Assembly: GCA_947494305.1 (NCBI GenBank)
Contig: CANLUL010000003.1
Span: 62,001-126,000 of the forward strand
DNA from: an uncultured Sphingomonadaceae bacterium
GTDB lineage: Bacteria; Pseudomonadota; Alphaproteobacteria; Sphingomonadales; Sphingomonadaceae
Length of the DNA stretch: 64,000 bases
Reading direction: 5' to 3'
The notes under the pieces were generated by a model, which was given only the letters and a program-made list of their open reading frames with translations, did no database searches and was not told the origin of the DNA. This document shows, in pieces, positions 41,543 to 51,813 of this stretch (its first letter is position 1; each line of letters opens with the position of its first letter). The position numbers were made by a program, and so were the translations under genes.

Positions 41543-43606
41543 TCAGAAACTGAACCGCACACTTACCCGCAATTGTCTGGGTTCAACAGGATGAAAATGC
41601 ACATCTTCGACGGCCGAAGCCTCGCCTCGAAGCTGCGATTCAAAGAAATAGGAGATGTCTGAATCTCGCGCGTTAAATGCATTTAGCAGTTCGAGAGAGA
41701 ACGAAACATTGTTCCACTCATACGTGGCGCCAAGATTGATCAGTGTTGTTGGCTGCGACGTTACAGATCCGTCCTCGATCAGCGGAGCTTCACCAAAATG
41801 ACGAAGGCGGGCGCTGATTGTAAAGGGGGCAAAGCGGGCCAGAAATCCTCCGCCGATAACCGTTTCCACTGCACCGGGAATTGCGGTGGCAGTGCCGGGA
41901 ATATCAAACTTTGCATCAGTATGGGCGAAGGATAAATCCGCAATCAGCCAGTCGGTAGGCAGCCAGAATAGACTAGCTTCGACTCCGGATCGTGTTGAAG
42001 CATCATTTGCTTCCGTTGTTCCAGCATCGCCGACAAAAACCAGCTCTGAATCCAGATCGAGACTGAACACGGCCAAAGTGGCACGAAACGATCCGCTTTC
42101 CAGTCGAATACCCAGCTCCGCACCTTCTGAACGGACCAATAACGGTACCTGATTGATAGGTGCTCCGCTCTGTGGATCAATATTGATTGTCGCACCGCGC
42201 GCATCATTGGAATGAAAGCCCCGGCCATAGTTTCCATATAGTTCCAGGCCATCGACCAACTGCCAGGCCAATGCTGCGCTGGGGCTCCACAGGCTGTCAT
42301 GAGCGGAACCTCCGTTGGCGGGCAGGCTGATGGCCGTAACATCGGCGTTGAAATAGTCACCGCGCAGGCCGAAATTTGCACGCAAACGATCGGTCACAGC
42401 GATTTCGGCCTCGCCCCATAGGCTCAGGCTGAATTCTTCAACTTTGTCACGCCGGACAGTCGACAGGCGCTGTCGGTCGGTTGTCTTGAAAAGGCCAATA
42501 TCGGATATGTCATCATAGCGGGTTTCCATACCAATCCGTAGCTGAAGCCGATCACTTAAGGACTCACTGTGGACGAGGCGCGCTCCAAAATATGTACGCT
42601 TATCACGTTGTTCAAATTCATCACCATTAACTGGATCATCCAGGAAATAGGTGAAGTTGGAAAAAAGAGAAAAATCATAGGAAACGGCATAAGTTTGAAA
42701 TTCAGTTTCCGCGCCTTTCTCATGTTGGTACGCTATGGATCCATTGACGCCCAGCCGCGTCGAACTGCCACCGAGGTCATCATCAACGAAACCGAACCGG
42801 TCTATAACTCCGGATGCAACAGCACGTTGGGGTATCTGGTCGGTTGCAACCCAACTGCTGTCATATGCTGATGCGGAGAGTTTTAGGTTCCAAGGTCCCG
42901 ACTGGTGGCTCAATTTTGCAAATCCGTTGAATTTTTCCAGATCCTGATCAAGTATCCAGGGCCCGTTGTGGGCAATACCTTCCGCCGCGAGGAGCAAGTT
43001 ACTGCTAGAGGAAAGAGCAAAATCTACCGCCGCGACGCCGCGGATATAACCAAATGCACCGACCGAAAGATCAATGAAATCGCGATCCAGTCTGTCGCGA
43101 GTAACATAGCGTGCGGAACCCGCCGAAGAGAAGTCGCCGGTGGAAGCGCGATAGGGTCCTTTTCGAAAATCAACCCGTTCAATGATCTCTGGAATAATGA
43201 AGTTGAGATCCAGATAGCCCTGACCATGACCATGCGTTCTGAGGTTTATTGGTACACCATCAATATAGGCGGAAAAATCCGTGCCGTGGTCCAGGTTGAA
43301 GCCGCGTAGAAAGTACTGGTTCGCCTTGCCTTCACCGGAATGCTGGGTTGCAACGGCTCCAGGAATAACTTCAACCAGTTCACCGGTACGAGACAAAGGC
43401 CGGTCTTCGAAATCTGCATATCCGACCGTGCCTTCTGAGGCGGTACTAGCCTGTCCGATTAGTTCAAGTCCGCGCCCATAGACAATAATTGCGTCATTGG
43501 TGTCTTCTGTTTGGGTAAGATCGGATTGCGGTTGCCCGTCTTGCGCGGCAGCAGCCTGAAAAGGAATGAAAATTATGGGAAAGAGAGAATAGGGAAAATA
43601 GCGCAT
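41543..43606 (-). CDS. TonB-dependent receptor
   Basis: This 687-residue outer membrane receptor has a signal peptide ending A-A-A-A-Q-D. A TonB-box-like D-A-I-I-V-Y-G lies near residue 40, followed by a plug domain (about 55-165, with F-L-R-G-F-N-L-D-H-G-T-D-F and V-D-F-R-K-G-P-Y) and a 22-strand barrel ending V-R-F-S-F. The transported molecule is unknown. The absence of a siderophore-synthesis or Fur-linked context leaves both iron complexes and other substrates possible. It sits downstream of parC (convergent) and is separate from tamB. Confidence 0.88.
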   Translation of the reverse strand: MRYFPYSLFPIIFIPFQAAAAQDGQPQSDLTQTEDTNDAIIVYGRGLELIGQASTASEGTVGYADFEDRPLSRTGELVEVIPGAVATQHSGEGKANQYFLRGFNLDHGTDFSAYIDGVPINLRTHGHGQGYLDLNFIIPEIIERVDFRKGPYRASTGDFSSAGSARYVTRDRLDRDFIDLSVGAFGYIRGVAAVDFALSSSSNLLLAAEGIAHNGPWILDQDLEKFNGFAKLSHQSGPWNLKLSASAYDSSWVATDQIPQRAVASGVIDRFGFVDDDLGGSSTRLGVNGSIAYQHEKGAETEFQTYAVSYDFSLFSNFTYFLDDPVNGDEFEQRDKRTYFGARLVHSESLSDRLQLRIGMETRYDDISDIGLFKTTDRQRLSTVRRDKVEEFSLSLWGEAEIAVTDRLRANFGLRGDYFNADVTAISLPANGGSAHDSLWSPSAALAWQLVDGLELYGNYGRGFHSNDARGATINIDPQSGAPINQVPLLVRSEGAELGIRLESGSFRATLAVFSLDLDSELVFVGDAGTTEANDASTRSGVEASLFWLPTDWLIADLSFAHTDAKFDIPGTATAIPGAVETVIGGGFLARFAPFTISARLRHFGEAPLIEDGSVTSQPTTLINLGATYEWNNVSFSLELLNAFNARDSDISYFFESQLRGEASAVEDVHFHPVEPRQLRVSVRFSF

Positions 43607-43713
43607 GTCTTAGATTAGGGATCTTGAGGGGAGATTTCAGTCTTTGTTTCAATAGAAAATGTTTTGCAACTGTAACTTTAGAGTGATGCCCAATGGAGAA
43701 AGAACTCACCCAT

Positions 43714-46700
43714 CTAATAATCCCGACTTACCCGCACATTGGCACTTTGCCTGCCAAGCGTGGAAATACTCGACAGGATTGATAGCCATCTGGTTATCTG
43801 AAATTCAAGACGCGTCGCACTATAACCTTTTCCGTCAGTAATGAGTTCGACATAGGCGCGGCGAGTAATATATTTACCGGCCGCGATCGATGTTCCCTGG
43901 CCGCTATTTATATCGGATGGAAGGATGCGCAGGCGATCCAATCCAACCGCCTTGCGAAGCTGATTAATCGGATCAAGGCCACCACCGCTGTTTAACGACG
44001 CCACAGCTGCTGCCAATTGTACTGCCTCTGGAGCTGAAAGGTCGGCAATAGAAGCTCCAAACAAAATACGTGATAACAACTCGTCTTCGGGCAGAGCCGG
44101 AATGCTGTTAAAGGCAATTTCAGGACGGTTGCCTGTTCCCGTCACATTGATCGTTGCGTTGAGACCAGTCAGGTTTGCTTCCGCTTCAATATCCAGCACC
44201 GGATTAACGGGCTGATTGCCAACAAACCTTATGCGTCCCCGCTCCAGGCTGAACCGTCGTCCGGCAAAAGTATAATTCCCGCGGATCAAGTTGGCATTAC
44301 CGGCGAGGGCAAAATTATCGACCGGTCCAGAGACCTTGAGGTTGGCACGCCATTCGCTGTCTAACCCCAGCCCATCGACCATCAATCGGTTGGGTGCATC
44401 GGCATTGATTGCAAAGCGCCAAGGCCGGCTGCTTATCCGGCGCGGTCTCTCGTCCGCGCGGCGGTTTACTTCTCGCGTGTTGATTTGCGGCAGTGCGGCG
44501 ACCGCACTGGCTTGCCCAAACCGGAAGAAGCTGCGGTTGAGAACTACGTCCCCCGATATCAGGCCACCATCTTTGGAACTGCGGATTTTAATAGGGCCGG
44601 TAATCGTTGCGGCAAAATCATCGCGCGCGATCAAGGCTGCCTTTGATGCGTTTACATCCATAACAATGCCGATGCCTTCATCGGGTTCAACCGCAAAATT
44701 GAAGCTACCGTTGCCGCTGACAGTGCCGCCGCCCTTTGTATTGCCGGTGACATTGGGCAGAATCAGGCGAGAACCATCAAATTGTCCATTTGCTTTTATG
44801 CCTGTGACAACCGTACCCGTCAGGCCACTCTCCAAACGAGCACTGGTGGTGCGAAATTGGCCCTCTATTTGTGGGTTTTCCAAGGTTCCGGCAACGTCTG
44901 CGCTAAGTGAAACAGGGCCAGTGAGATCAAAAGTTTCAACCTCGGTCAGTCTCCAAAGGCTCTCGGCTTCTCCGTTGAAACGGGCTTGCGCAAAAAGCGG
45001 GTTTCGCAGTAATTCAGTTTTCCAATTGCCGCTGCCTAGTCCTGTAACCCGCCCTTGAAAGCGTCCAATTGTCTTACCCGCATTCGATTGAATGATACCG
45101 CGCGCAGCCGCGTTGCGATTTGAGATGGCAATATTCAAACCCAGATCGACCGGTCTGGAAGTCAAGATCAGACCAGATCGTGTCAGGCCCTTTATCGTGA
45201 GTTTCGCATCACCAATCGGTGTTTGAGAATTGGTCTGAGACAATTTCACCGTCCCCGATGCAAATCCGCCAAGCTCCAAATCATCAAAGGCAATATCCAT
45301 TAGTGATAAGGGCATTTTTGACATGTTGAGGTTAAGACTGGATCGACCGCTGCCCCAGCGACCAGAGAGCCGTGTGGACCCGCTGCCGTAGCTGATCGTC
45401 GTTGGAGCGGCTGTCCAACCATCGCTCACACGGCGTAAATCCAATGGCTTTGAAAGTCGCAGACGGCGACCTTCGAAAAGACCATTGCCAGTTAACACAT
45501 AGCGGTCAGGTGTAATATTTGCTCGGGCCTGAAATTCAAATGTGCTGCCCCTTGTACCTGCAAGAGAGAACACGGCCGTTCCGGTGCCATTGTTAAGCTT
45601 CGCATTGCCAGCAATTCGGCCGACCATCAATTCACCCCGGCTAATGCCTTGGGCTTGCAGCGTAGCATTGATGTCGGACTTACCGTCAATCAGGATTACA
45701 TCCGCATTCAGTTTACCAGTTCGAATGAAAATCGCTGGACTTCCATCAAATCGCGCATTTTTTGCAACTAGATTGGCGCGGATCACTTGCCGGTTTGATC
45801 CGGGTTCGAAGCGAACCGCTCCATTGACGCCACCACCGCTGATATTGAGGCTTCCTGCCAGCCCTGCGCTGCTTGGCCGGATTATCCCGGTCGCCATTGT
45901 CTCCGACACCAAAAGTCGATTCACGCGAATGAGCGTTTCTTCGCCTGTGACAATTACCCCTTCGCTATCAAATGGTCCGAGCGTTGATCCGCCAGATGCT
46001 TGATAGCTGAACCCATTGGCAACGGGGTCAAGCGCAAGGCGGACTTTTGAAAGTCCAGCGGCAGGTAAAGGATTGTCCAGGACAAGCGCAATTTGTGGGC
46101 GATTGAGCGGGCCATCCAAAGCCAAATCAAAACTGCCATATTGATTGTGCTTGCCCGTACCTGCAAACGCGAATTCAGTTGCATTGGTTTGGTCGCCAGA
46201 ACCAGAAAATTTCAGTTTAGGAGCAGAAATTCTGATGTTCTGGAATTGTAACAAGTTTCCAGAACCCAGTGAGAGTTCGGAGGTTATCTCCGGTATGCCG
46301 CCGCCTAGTTCCCTTAGGAAATCGTTGTCAAAGCGCCTAAACTTTACTGCAGCATCCCCGTTCAGGGCCAAGCCATTGGTGCCTGGGCGGAGATTTACTG
46401 ACGCCAATATGTCCGCAATACCCAAGCCATTGATCAAAAACCCGGGGGCCTGCGCATCAACCAACACAGCATAGTCACCAGTTGCTGGTCTCAGCTCTAT
46501 ATCAGCTTTTCCTTTCAGACTATCGGTTTGGAAAAAACCATTGTCGGCAAACAAAAGACCTTGCTCAAACCGGAAATTTGCCTTGCTCTGAAAACCAGAT
46601 GCCAGTCGTTTCGCCAGCTCACCGTTGCCAATCAACTGATCTGCGGACAGTGCAATGGGTATGTCCCAACCACCTGGATCACGTTGTCCTTTCCCTTCGG

Positions 46701-47880
46701 CCTGCACACCCATGAACAAGCTTTTTCCAAAAGCTATTTGTGGAGCAGTAGCTAGATATTGATATCTGAGTTCCGAAAAACTGCCATTCAGCAAGGTTCG
46801 CAACTCCAGGTTTTGCGCTTTCATATTGGTTAGCAATGCGGATGGGTTTTGAAGCTTTGCCTCGACCCGCATCGCATCCAAGGCGTTCTTGGTCAGATTA
46901 ATGCCACCATTGGCTGACACGGAGATTGCGCGAGATTCTGCAACCAGATCGACACCAGCAATACCATTATCATAGGTCATTGTACCATTTATCGCGAGTT
47001 GGGGTGCCGTCATCCGTCTGGCAATTCCCGCCGGTAAGATGGTGTTTTCCACGGCGCTGTTGATTCCGAAGACACCACCCCGACCCGCTATAAACGTTCT
47101 AGCTGCTATTTGATCATTGCGTTCAACCGCAAACTGGCCGTCCCACCGATCCCAATTACCATCTCCATTAACGGTTACGTCAATGGCTTCAGTCAAACCT
47201 AGATAATTCGCTATCGCACCACCCACGGGCGCAGCTACATCGGCCTGCAGTTCCAGTTTCCCTCGCTCCGGTTCAGCATTGAATATCAGTTGCACTTTGT
47301 CGCCGCTTTTGGTGGTCGCCGCATCCAGATTGAGCATGGCGCGACCAGAAGTAATATCAAGTGCACCCGCCAAATCTGCGAATTGCTCTTCTCCAGTAAC
47401 CGCTGCCCCAATCGATAAGTTATCAGCACGAAAGGTGCCGACATAAATGTCAAAACTGGGCAGTAAGGGAGTTTCTTCTGTGGATGGGATGAGGGCCGGC
47501 AGTCGTTCCAATCTTGCCTGCGAGACAACAGCACGGGAAATGTTGAGCTCGTTGAAAATCCAGGCTAACGGATTCCAATCAAGTGTTGTTTCACCAGCGG
47601 TAAAGAACGTGCCATCGGGATCGCTAAGCTTCAAATCTTTGATCTTTGTGCTGTTGAAGATGGAGCCATCCAGTCGACCAATTTTGATTCGCAAGCCGTC
47701 TGCGGGCTCAAGGCCCTCGACTTGGTCAATAATAAAATTATGACCGCTATCGCTGTCGAGCCAATAGGCTGCACCAACAGTACCAATAGAAAGTATCACG
47801 ACAACGGCCAACAGGCTGGTCCATATGGTCCGAATTACAGTTGATTTGGATGCAGGTTCTTTGATGTCGACATCCGCCAT
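43714..47880 (-). CDS. tamB: Translocation and assembly module protein TamB
   Basis: This 1388-residue protein has a single N-terminal transmembrane anchor (about 17-42), a very long periplasmic beta-helical groove built of repetitive G-x-L-x-x-x-G-N/D units, and a conserved DUF490 C terminus (about 1050-1388). That C terminus includes G-R-I-R-F-V-G-N-Q-P-V-N-P, L-P-E-D-E-L-L-S-R-I-L-F-G and a final strand. It bridges the two membranes with TamA and is implicated in outer-membrane protein insertion and phospholipid transport. Its ATG overlaps the tamA stop (TGATG), so the two are translationally coupled. Confidence 0.93.
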   Translation of the reverse strand: MADVDIKEPASKSTVIRTIWTSLLAVVVILSIGTVGAAYWLDSDSGHNFIIDQVEGLEPADGLRIKIGRLDGSIFNSTKIKDLKLSDPDGTFFTAGETTLDWNPLAWIFNELNISRAVVSQARLERLPALIPSTEETPLLPSFDIYVGTFRADNLSIGAAVTGEEQFADLAGALDITSGRAMLNLDAATTKSGDKVQLIFNAEPERGKLELQADVAAPVGGAIANYLGLTEAIDVTVNGDGNWDRWDGQFAVERNDQIAARTFIAGRGGVFGINSAVENTILPAGIARRMTAPQLAINGTMTYDNGIAGVDLVAESRAISVSANGGINLTKNALDAMRVEAKLQNPSALLTNMKAQNLELRTLLNGSFSELRYQYLATAPQIAFGKSLFMGVQAEGKGQRDPGGWDIPIALSADQLIGNGELAKRLASGFQSKANFRFEQGLLFADNGFFQTDSLKGKADIELRPATGDYAVLVDAQAPGFLINGLGIADILASVNLRPGTNGLALNGDAAVKFRRFDNDFLRELGGGIPEITSELSLGSGNLLQFQNIRISAPKLKFSGSGDQTNATEFAFAGTGKHNQYGSFDLALDGPLNRPQIALVLDNPLPAAGLSKVRLALDPVANGFSYQASGGSTLGPFDSEGVIVTGEETLIRVNRLLVSETMATGIIRPSSAGLAGSLNISGGGVNGAVRFEPGSNRQVIRANLVAKNARFDGSPAIFIRTGKLNADVILIDGKSDINATLQAQGISRGELMVGRIAGNAKLNNGTGTAVFSLAGTRGSTFEFQARANITPDRYVLTGNGLFEGRRLRLSKPLDLRRVSDGWTAAPTTISYGSGSTRLSGRWGSGRSSLNLNMSKMPLSLMDIAFDDLELGGFASGTVKLSQTNSQTPIGDAKLTIKGLTRSGLILTSRPVDLGLNIAISNRNAAARGIIQSNAGKTIGRFQGRVTGLGSGNWKTELLRNPLFAQARFNGEAESLWRLTEVETFDLTGPVSLSADVAGTLENPQIEGQFRTTSARLESGLTGTVVTGIKANGQFDGSRLILPNVTGNTKGGGTVSGNGSFNFAVEPDEGIGIVMDVNASKAALIARDDFAATITGPIKIRSSKDGGLISGDVVLNRSFFRFGQASAVAALPQINTREVNRRADERPRRISSRPWRFAINADAPNRLMVDGLGLDSEWRANLKVSGPVDNFALAGNANLIRGNYTFAGRRFSLERGRIRFVGNQPVNPVLDIEAEANLTGLNATINVTGTGNRPEIAFNSIPALPEDELLSRILFGASIADLSAPEAVQLAAAVASLNSGGGLDPINQLRKAVGLDRLRILPSDINSGQGTSIAAGKYITRRAYVELITDGKGYSATRLEFQITRWLSILSSISTLGRQSANVRVSRDY

Positions 47881-49976
47881 CAGAATGCCTGCCCCAATGA
47901 AACATAAACTGCGATACGGGAGTCGCCGGACTGCCGATTAATCGGTGTACCAAGGTCAATTCTGATGGGCCCGAAATCGCTATAATATCTGAATCCTAAA
48001 CCCGCTCCGTAGCGCAATCCGGAAAATTGCGGCAGTGGATCGGTATAGACATTGCCTGCGTCAATAAAGGGAACCAGGCCGAGATTGCCGCCGAGAAATC
48101 CGGTTTTTACACGGGCTTCGAGGGAAAATTCCACGAGTGACCTACCGCCGATCGGATCGTTGCTCGCATCCCTTGGCCCAATTCGTTGAAAGCCATAGCC
48201 GCGCACTGATCCGCCGCCGCCTGCATAGAGTCTGCGTGACGGCGCAATCCGGTTGTTTCCAGCGCCGACAATTGACCCAAGTCGCGCGCGTCCGGCCAGC
48301 GTCATATTGTCTGAGACAGGGATATAAGCACTCGCGTCTATCTGCCCACGGCCATAGAAAAAGCTACCATCCTGTAGCGATACTTCGGGGGAGATGCGGG
48401 CACCAATTCTAAATCCCTTTTTGGGATCTAACAGATCATCACTGGCATCGTATAGAACGGTTGCCGGCAAGGCGCCGATGAAAAAAGTCTGGCGATTGGT
48501 TCTGCCGGTCAGTCCCACAACATCGCGTTCATCAGAGGCAAGCAGTTCAATCCCAGTCGACCAGCTCCAGCGCTTTTGATAAATTAAGTTGCTCTGTCGC
48601 TCGATATTTGCGGAGACAGAAAATGTTCTGGCAGCGAAGGCAGAGCGGTCGACATTGCTAAGAGCTACACGACCATTCAGGATATTGTCTCGCCGCTTAA
48701 AATTGTTGCGCCGATAGGTTACACCGCCGGATTGTTCCTGCGTACCGGCAACAGCGGACAGTCGGATCAGACCCTCTGGTGGGAAGAAGTTGCGATGTTC
48801 CCAACTTACTTCTGTGCGCAAACCTTCGCCGGTTCCATAGCCGACTTCTCCGGCAATAGTTCTCAGCGGAGCTGGCGTTAGATTTATGGCAAGATCAACC
48901 TTCTCAGGATCTTCGGATCGGACAGGATCCAAAGTGACAGTTGAAACGAGACCGGTCGCAATCAGGGCTCTGCGAAGATCGTCTACATCTGAGGCCTTGA
49001 ATAGATCGCCTTCTTCAAACCGCGCTATTTTTTGTATGTGCTTGGCATTGAACAAATCTTCGCTCGCCAATTGTATCGAACCAAAATCATAGCGTCCACC
49101 GGGGACAACCGGCTGTGTCAAATTGCCATTGCGCTCGGCATGATCAACAATCAGTTCGGGATCTTCAGTTCTGGCAAAAGCATAGCCGTTTTCTGCCATA
49201 GCGGTGTTTAATTGCGCCCGGCCAAGGACAATCTGATCACTGTTGATGACATCACCAATATTCACGTCAAATGCGGTGCGAAGCGATTCTGCATCCTCCG
49301 GTCGAGCCTTTTCAATACCTGGCAGACTCACATCGCCGATTTTATATTGTGGGCCTGCAATGGTGTTGATGATTGCGGTAACGTCATTGGGGTCGGTGGT
49401 GTCCGCCTGAGCCGAAAAGCGAATACGAACCACGGCGTCATAATAACCTTCGATGCGCAAAAGTCGTTCTACAAGCTCTCGATCGGTATCAGCGCGTCGC
49501 TTGATTTGAGCAAAATTGGCATCGTCGCCCTTATACTGCTCCAGAGCGGACAGAATATCGAACCGATCGTAAAAACCCTGTCCGATGTCACTGGGAATTC
49601 CGTCAAACTCGATCTTATAACCAGTCTCCGCGAGGCTATCTTCCGGTTGGAAAACATCAGCTATCAGTTGTTCTTCGAAGATATCTGCCTCAGTTTCAAC
49701 ACTGGACTCGACAGTCTCATCGCGCTGATCGGGCAGCGGTGTACTATCTGCTGAATCATCCGGTTCGACATTGATAGATTCTATTTCATCGTCGAGATCA
49801 GGCCATGCAACCCCAAAATCAGGGATGTCGGCCATGGGTTTATCTGGATCAAGTGGTTGCGCTTCAAAATTGGTCGGTAAGTTTGCGCGTTGCGCGAACA
49901 GGGGTGCAGTAGGCGTGGCTAGACCTACGCAAACCGGTATCCATAGAAAGCAACTGCGACACACTGGCGAGGCCAT
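47880..49976 (-). CDS. tamA: TamA, BamA/Omp85-family outer membrane protein
   Basis: This 698-residue protein has a signal peptide (about 1-29), an unusual acidic low-complexity segment (about 40-105), POTRA domains (about 115-395) and an Omp85 barrel (about 400-698). The barrel carries the conserved G-G-G-G-S-V-R-G-Y motif and a terminal aromatic residue. It is the outer-membrane half of the TAM complex with tamB directly downstream. The long E/D-rich linker before the first POTRA is not part of the standard TamA layout. Confidence 0.92.
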   Translation of the reverse strand: MASPVCRSCFLWIPVCVGLATPTAPLFAQRANLPTNFEAQPLDPDKPMADIPDFGVAWPDLDDEIESINVEPDDSADSTPLPDQRDETVESSVETEADIFEEQLIADVFQPEDSLAETGYKIEFDGIPSDIGQGFYDRFDILSALEQYKGDDANFAQIKRRADTDRELVERLLRIEGYYDAVVRIRFSAQADTTDPNDVTAIINTIAGPQYKIGDVSLPGIEKARPEDAESLRTAFDVNIGDVINSDQIVLGRAQLNTAMAENGYAFARTEDPELIVDHAERNGNLTQPVVPGGRYDFGSIQLASEDLFNAKHIQKIARFEEGDLFKASDVDDLRRALIATGLVSTVTLDPVRSEDPEKVDLAINLTPAPLRTIAGEVGYGTGEGLRTEVSWEHRNFFPPEGLIRLSAVAGTQEQSGGVTYRRNNFKRRDNILNGRVALSNVDRSAFAARTFSVSANIERQSNLIYQKRWSWSTGIELLASDERDVVGLTGRTNRQTFFIGALPATVLYDASDDLLDPKKGFRIGARISPEVSLQDGSFFYGRGQIDASAYIPVSDNMTLAGRARLGSIVGAGNNRIAPSRRLYAGGGGSVRGYGFQRIGPRDASNDPIGGRSLVEFSLEARVKTGFLGGNLGLVPFIDAGNVYTDPLPQFSGLRYGAGLGFRYYSDFGPIRIDLGTPINRQSGDSRIAVYVSLGQAF

Positions 49977-50191
49977 GGTAAATCCCTAGCTCGTCAGACT
50001 ATGGGATGCCAATAAAATTGCCGGTAAATGGGCAAGTAATTCATTTTGAACGATGATTTGATGTCGAAAGGGCAAATGCGACGAGTCGCGACGAATTTAA
50101 CCCCCTGTTAACTATCACGCTTCATATTTTGCATGATTAGAAATGGCAAAGCCGATTTCAGCTGGGCCAAGAGTAAATTTTGGAATGAACC

Positions 50192-50776
50192 ATGACTATG
50201 AAACACAATATTTTTGTCGAAACTGCCTTGGTCTTTGCTGTGTTGGCGACGGGGATCACTGCCTCAAATATAGCGCACGCCGCACCCGCTGCCGCAGCGC
50301 AAGCAGCGGTTGATCCACGTTCTAACGTTAAGATCGAGAGTGTTGCCCAGGTTGAAAGAACCGAGAAAGATGCAAGCGGAAATGATGTTACCAAGCTCTA
50401 TTCTCCTACAGAGGTAAAAGTTATTCCGGGAGATCGCTTGGTATTTACCAACTCTTATCGGAATGCCGGTGCTGTTCCGGTGAACGGCTTTGTCGTAAAC
50501 AATCCTATTCATGCCGCCGTTTCATTCGTGGAAGTATCGGAAGACTGGGCTGTGGTCTCGGTGGATGGCGGTAAGAATTTTGGAAAACTGGATGCGTTAA
50601 CCGTTGCGGTGGTTCCCGACGAAACGGAAGCAAGTGATGCGCTATCCGAGGTTAGCGAAGGGCCTAGCAATAGGGCCGCACAGCCATCTGACGTCACCCA
50701 TATTCGCTGGACTTTTGCCAACGCTATTGCAGCTGGAGCTTCCGGAAAGTTAGTATTTCGCGGTATCGTGAAATAG
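50192..50776 (+). CDS. Secreted DUF11-like protein
   Basis: This 194-residue protein has a signal peptide (about 1-31, ending A-H-A-A-P) and an alanine-rich start to the mature region. A single beta-sandwich-like domain contains V-I-P-G-D-R-L-V-F-T-N-S-Y-R-N-A-G-A-V-P-V-N-G-F-V-V-N-N-P-I, the pattern of DUF11/conserved-repeat surface proteins, and ends R-W-T-F-A-N-A-I-A-A-G-A-S-G-K-L-V-F-R-G. It is probably periplasmic or extracellular with unknown function. Two in-frame ATGs (50192, 50198) are possible starts. Confidence 0.75.
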   Translation: MTMKHNIFVETALVFAVLATGITASNIAHAAPAAAAQAAVDPRSNVKIESVAQVERTEKDASGNDVTKLYSPTEVKVIPGDRLVFTNSYRNAGAVPVNGFVVNNPIHAAVSFVEVSEDWAVVSVDGGKNFGKLDALTVAVVPDETEASDALSEVSEGPSNRAAQPSDVTHIRWTFANAIAAGASGKLVFRGIVK

Positions 50777-50786
50777 CAATGAACGG

Positions 50787-51704
50787 CTAAATGCTAGTGG
50801 TTTCAACATGCACAGGTCGTTGTCCCTGGCGTGTCGCCAAGACACAGCCGGCGACGATCAGCATCGTTCCTATCACAGTGCTTAGAGTGATGGGTTCCTG
50901 AAAGAATATCCAACCCAAAATCGCGGCCCAAATGAAGGCGCTATATTCTAGGTTGACCAATATCTTTGCCTCGGCACGACCATATCCCCACATCACAAAA
51001 AGTATCGATATAATTGCCAAAACCGCCGCCAGCCATATTGGCAACCAGCTCTCTGTTGGCGGAACAGTCGCGAACCAAGGCGCAACAGAAACATAAGCCA
51101 GAAATACGATCAGGTTTTGGTAAAAGCTTACCTCGATCGGTCCCGCGCGGAGGGCTTGATAACGCTGGATTACTAGATTGGCTCCGTAGAGAACGGCTGA
51201 AATTAAAATGGCGCCGATACCCCATAACACATCGACCGGGTAATCTCCGCTGAGCTTCTCGAAAACCATGACACCGACTCCAGTCAGTCCAAAAAGAGAA
51301 GCCCAAATAGCCTGAGGAGGGACGGTTTCTTTCAGAAAAATAGCAGCGAGGTAAAGTGCAATAAGTGGTGCTATAAAGCTTAACGCAACACCCTCTGCCA
51401 AGGGCACCTTTGTAAGACCCCAAAAAAACAAATAGGCCATGAAAACTATCATCACGCTACGCAAAATATGAATTTTCATGATCTCAGGCTCTGGCCAGCG
51501 TGGCTTTTGCAGGAAAAACAATATGCCGATCATTATTAAACCGGCCGCATAGCGCCACAAGATTGCATTGTATGGGCCTAGTGACAGGCTAAGACTTTTC
51601 ATGACCGCATCCATGGCCGAGAAAGATGCAAGGCCAATCAATACCGACCCCATTGGCAGCAATGGAGCTTTGTTTGCTATGGTTTCGGTGGCTCGTTCGG
51701 TCAT
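50787..51704 (-). CDS. EamA/DMT family transporter
   Basis: This 305-residue inner-membrane protein has about ten hydrophobic segments arranged as two EamA repeats (about 15-150 and 165-290). Typical features are W-R-Y-A-A-G near the third helix, a glutamate after A-L-S-F-I-A-P-L, and E-Y-S-A-F-I-W-A-A-I-L-G-W in the second repeat. It exports or exchanges small metabolites; the substrate is unknown. It is convergent with the DUF11-like gene. Confidence 0.87.
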   Translation of the reverse strand: MTERATETIANKAPLLPMGSVLIGLASFSAMDAVMKSLSLSLGPYNAILWRYAAGLIMIGILFFLQKPRWPEPEIMKIHILRSVMIVFMAYLFFWGLTKVPLAEGVALSFIAPLIALYLAAIFLKETVPPQAIWASLFGLTGVGVMVFEKLSGDYPVDVLWGIGAILISAVLYGANLVIQRYQALRAGPIEVSFYQNLIVFLAYVSVAPWFATVPPTESWLPIWLAAVLAIISILFVMWGYGRAEAKILVNLEYSAFIWAAILGWIFFQEPITLSTVIGTMLIVAGCVLATRQGQRPVHVETTSI

Positions 51705-51813
51705 CCAGACGCTATCGTTTCCGTTGCTGCGCTTGTCCAGCGGTTAAAGCCCATCTGCCAAACGGCAAAACCCGCATACCGATAAAATGGATTCGCCACT
51801 TTCCCATCGCTTC

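Noticed and set aside
44291-45058. 255-codon plus-strand open frame inside tamB
   Set aside because: Composition is rich in Ser, Pro, Arg and Leu, as expected for the antisense of a coding gene; tamB is clear on the other strand.
49212-49754. 180-codon plus-strand open frame inside tamA
   Set aside because: Antisense shadow of the POTRA region of tamA; no family resemblance.
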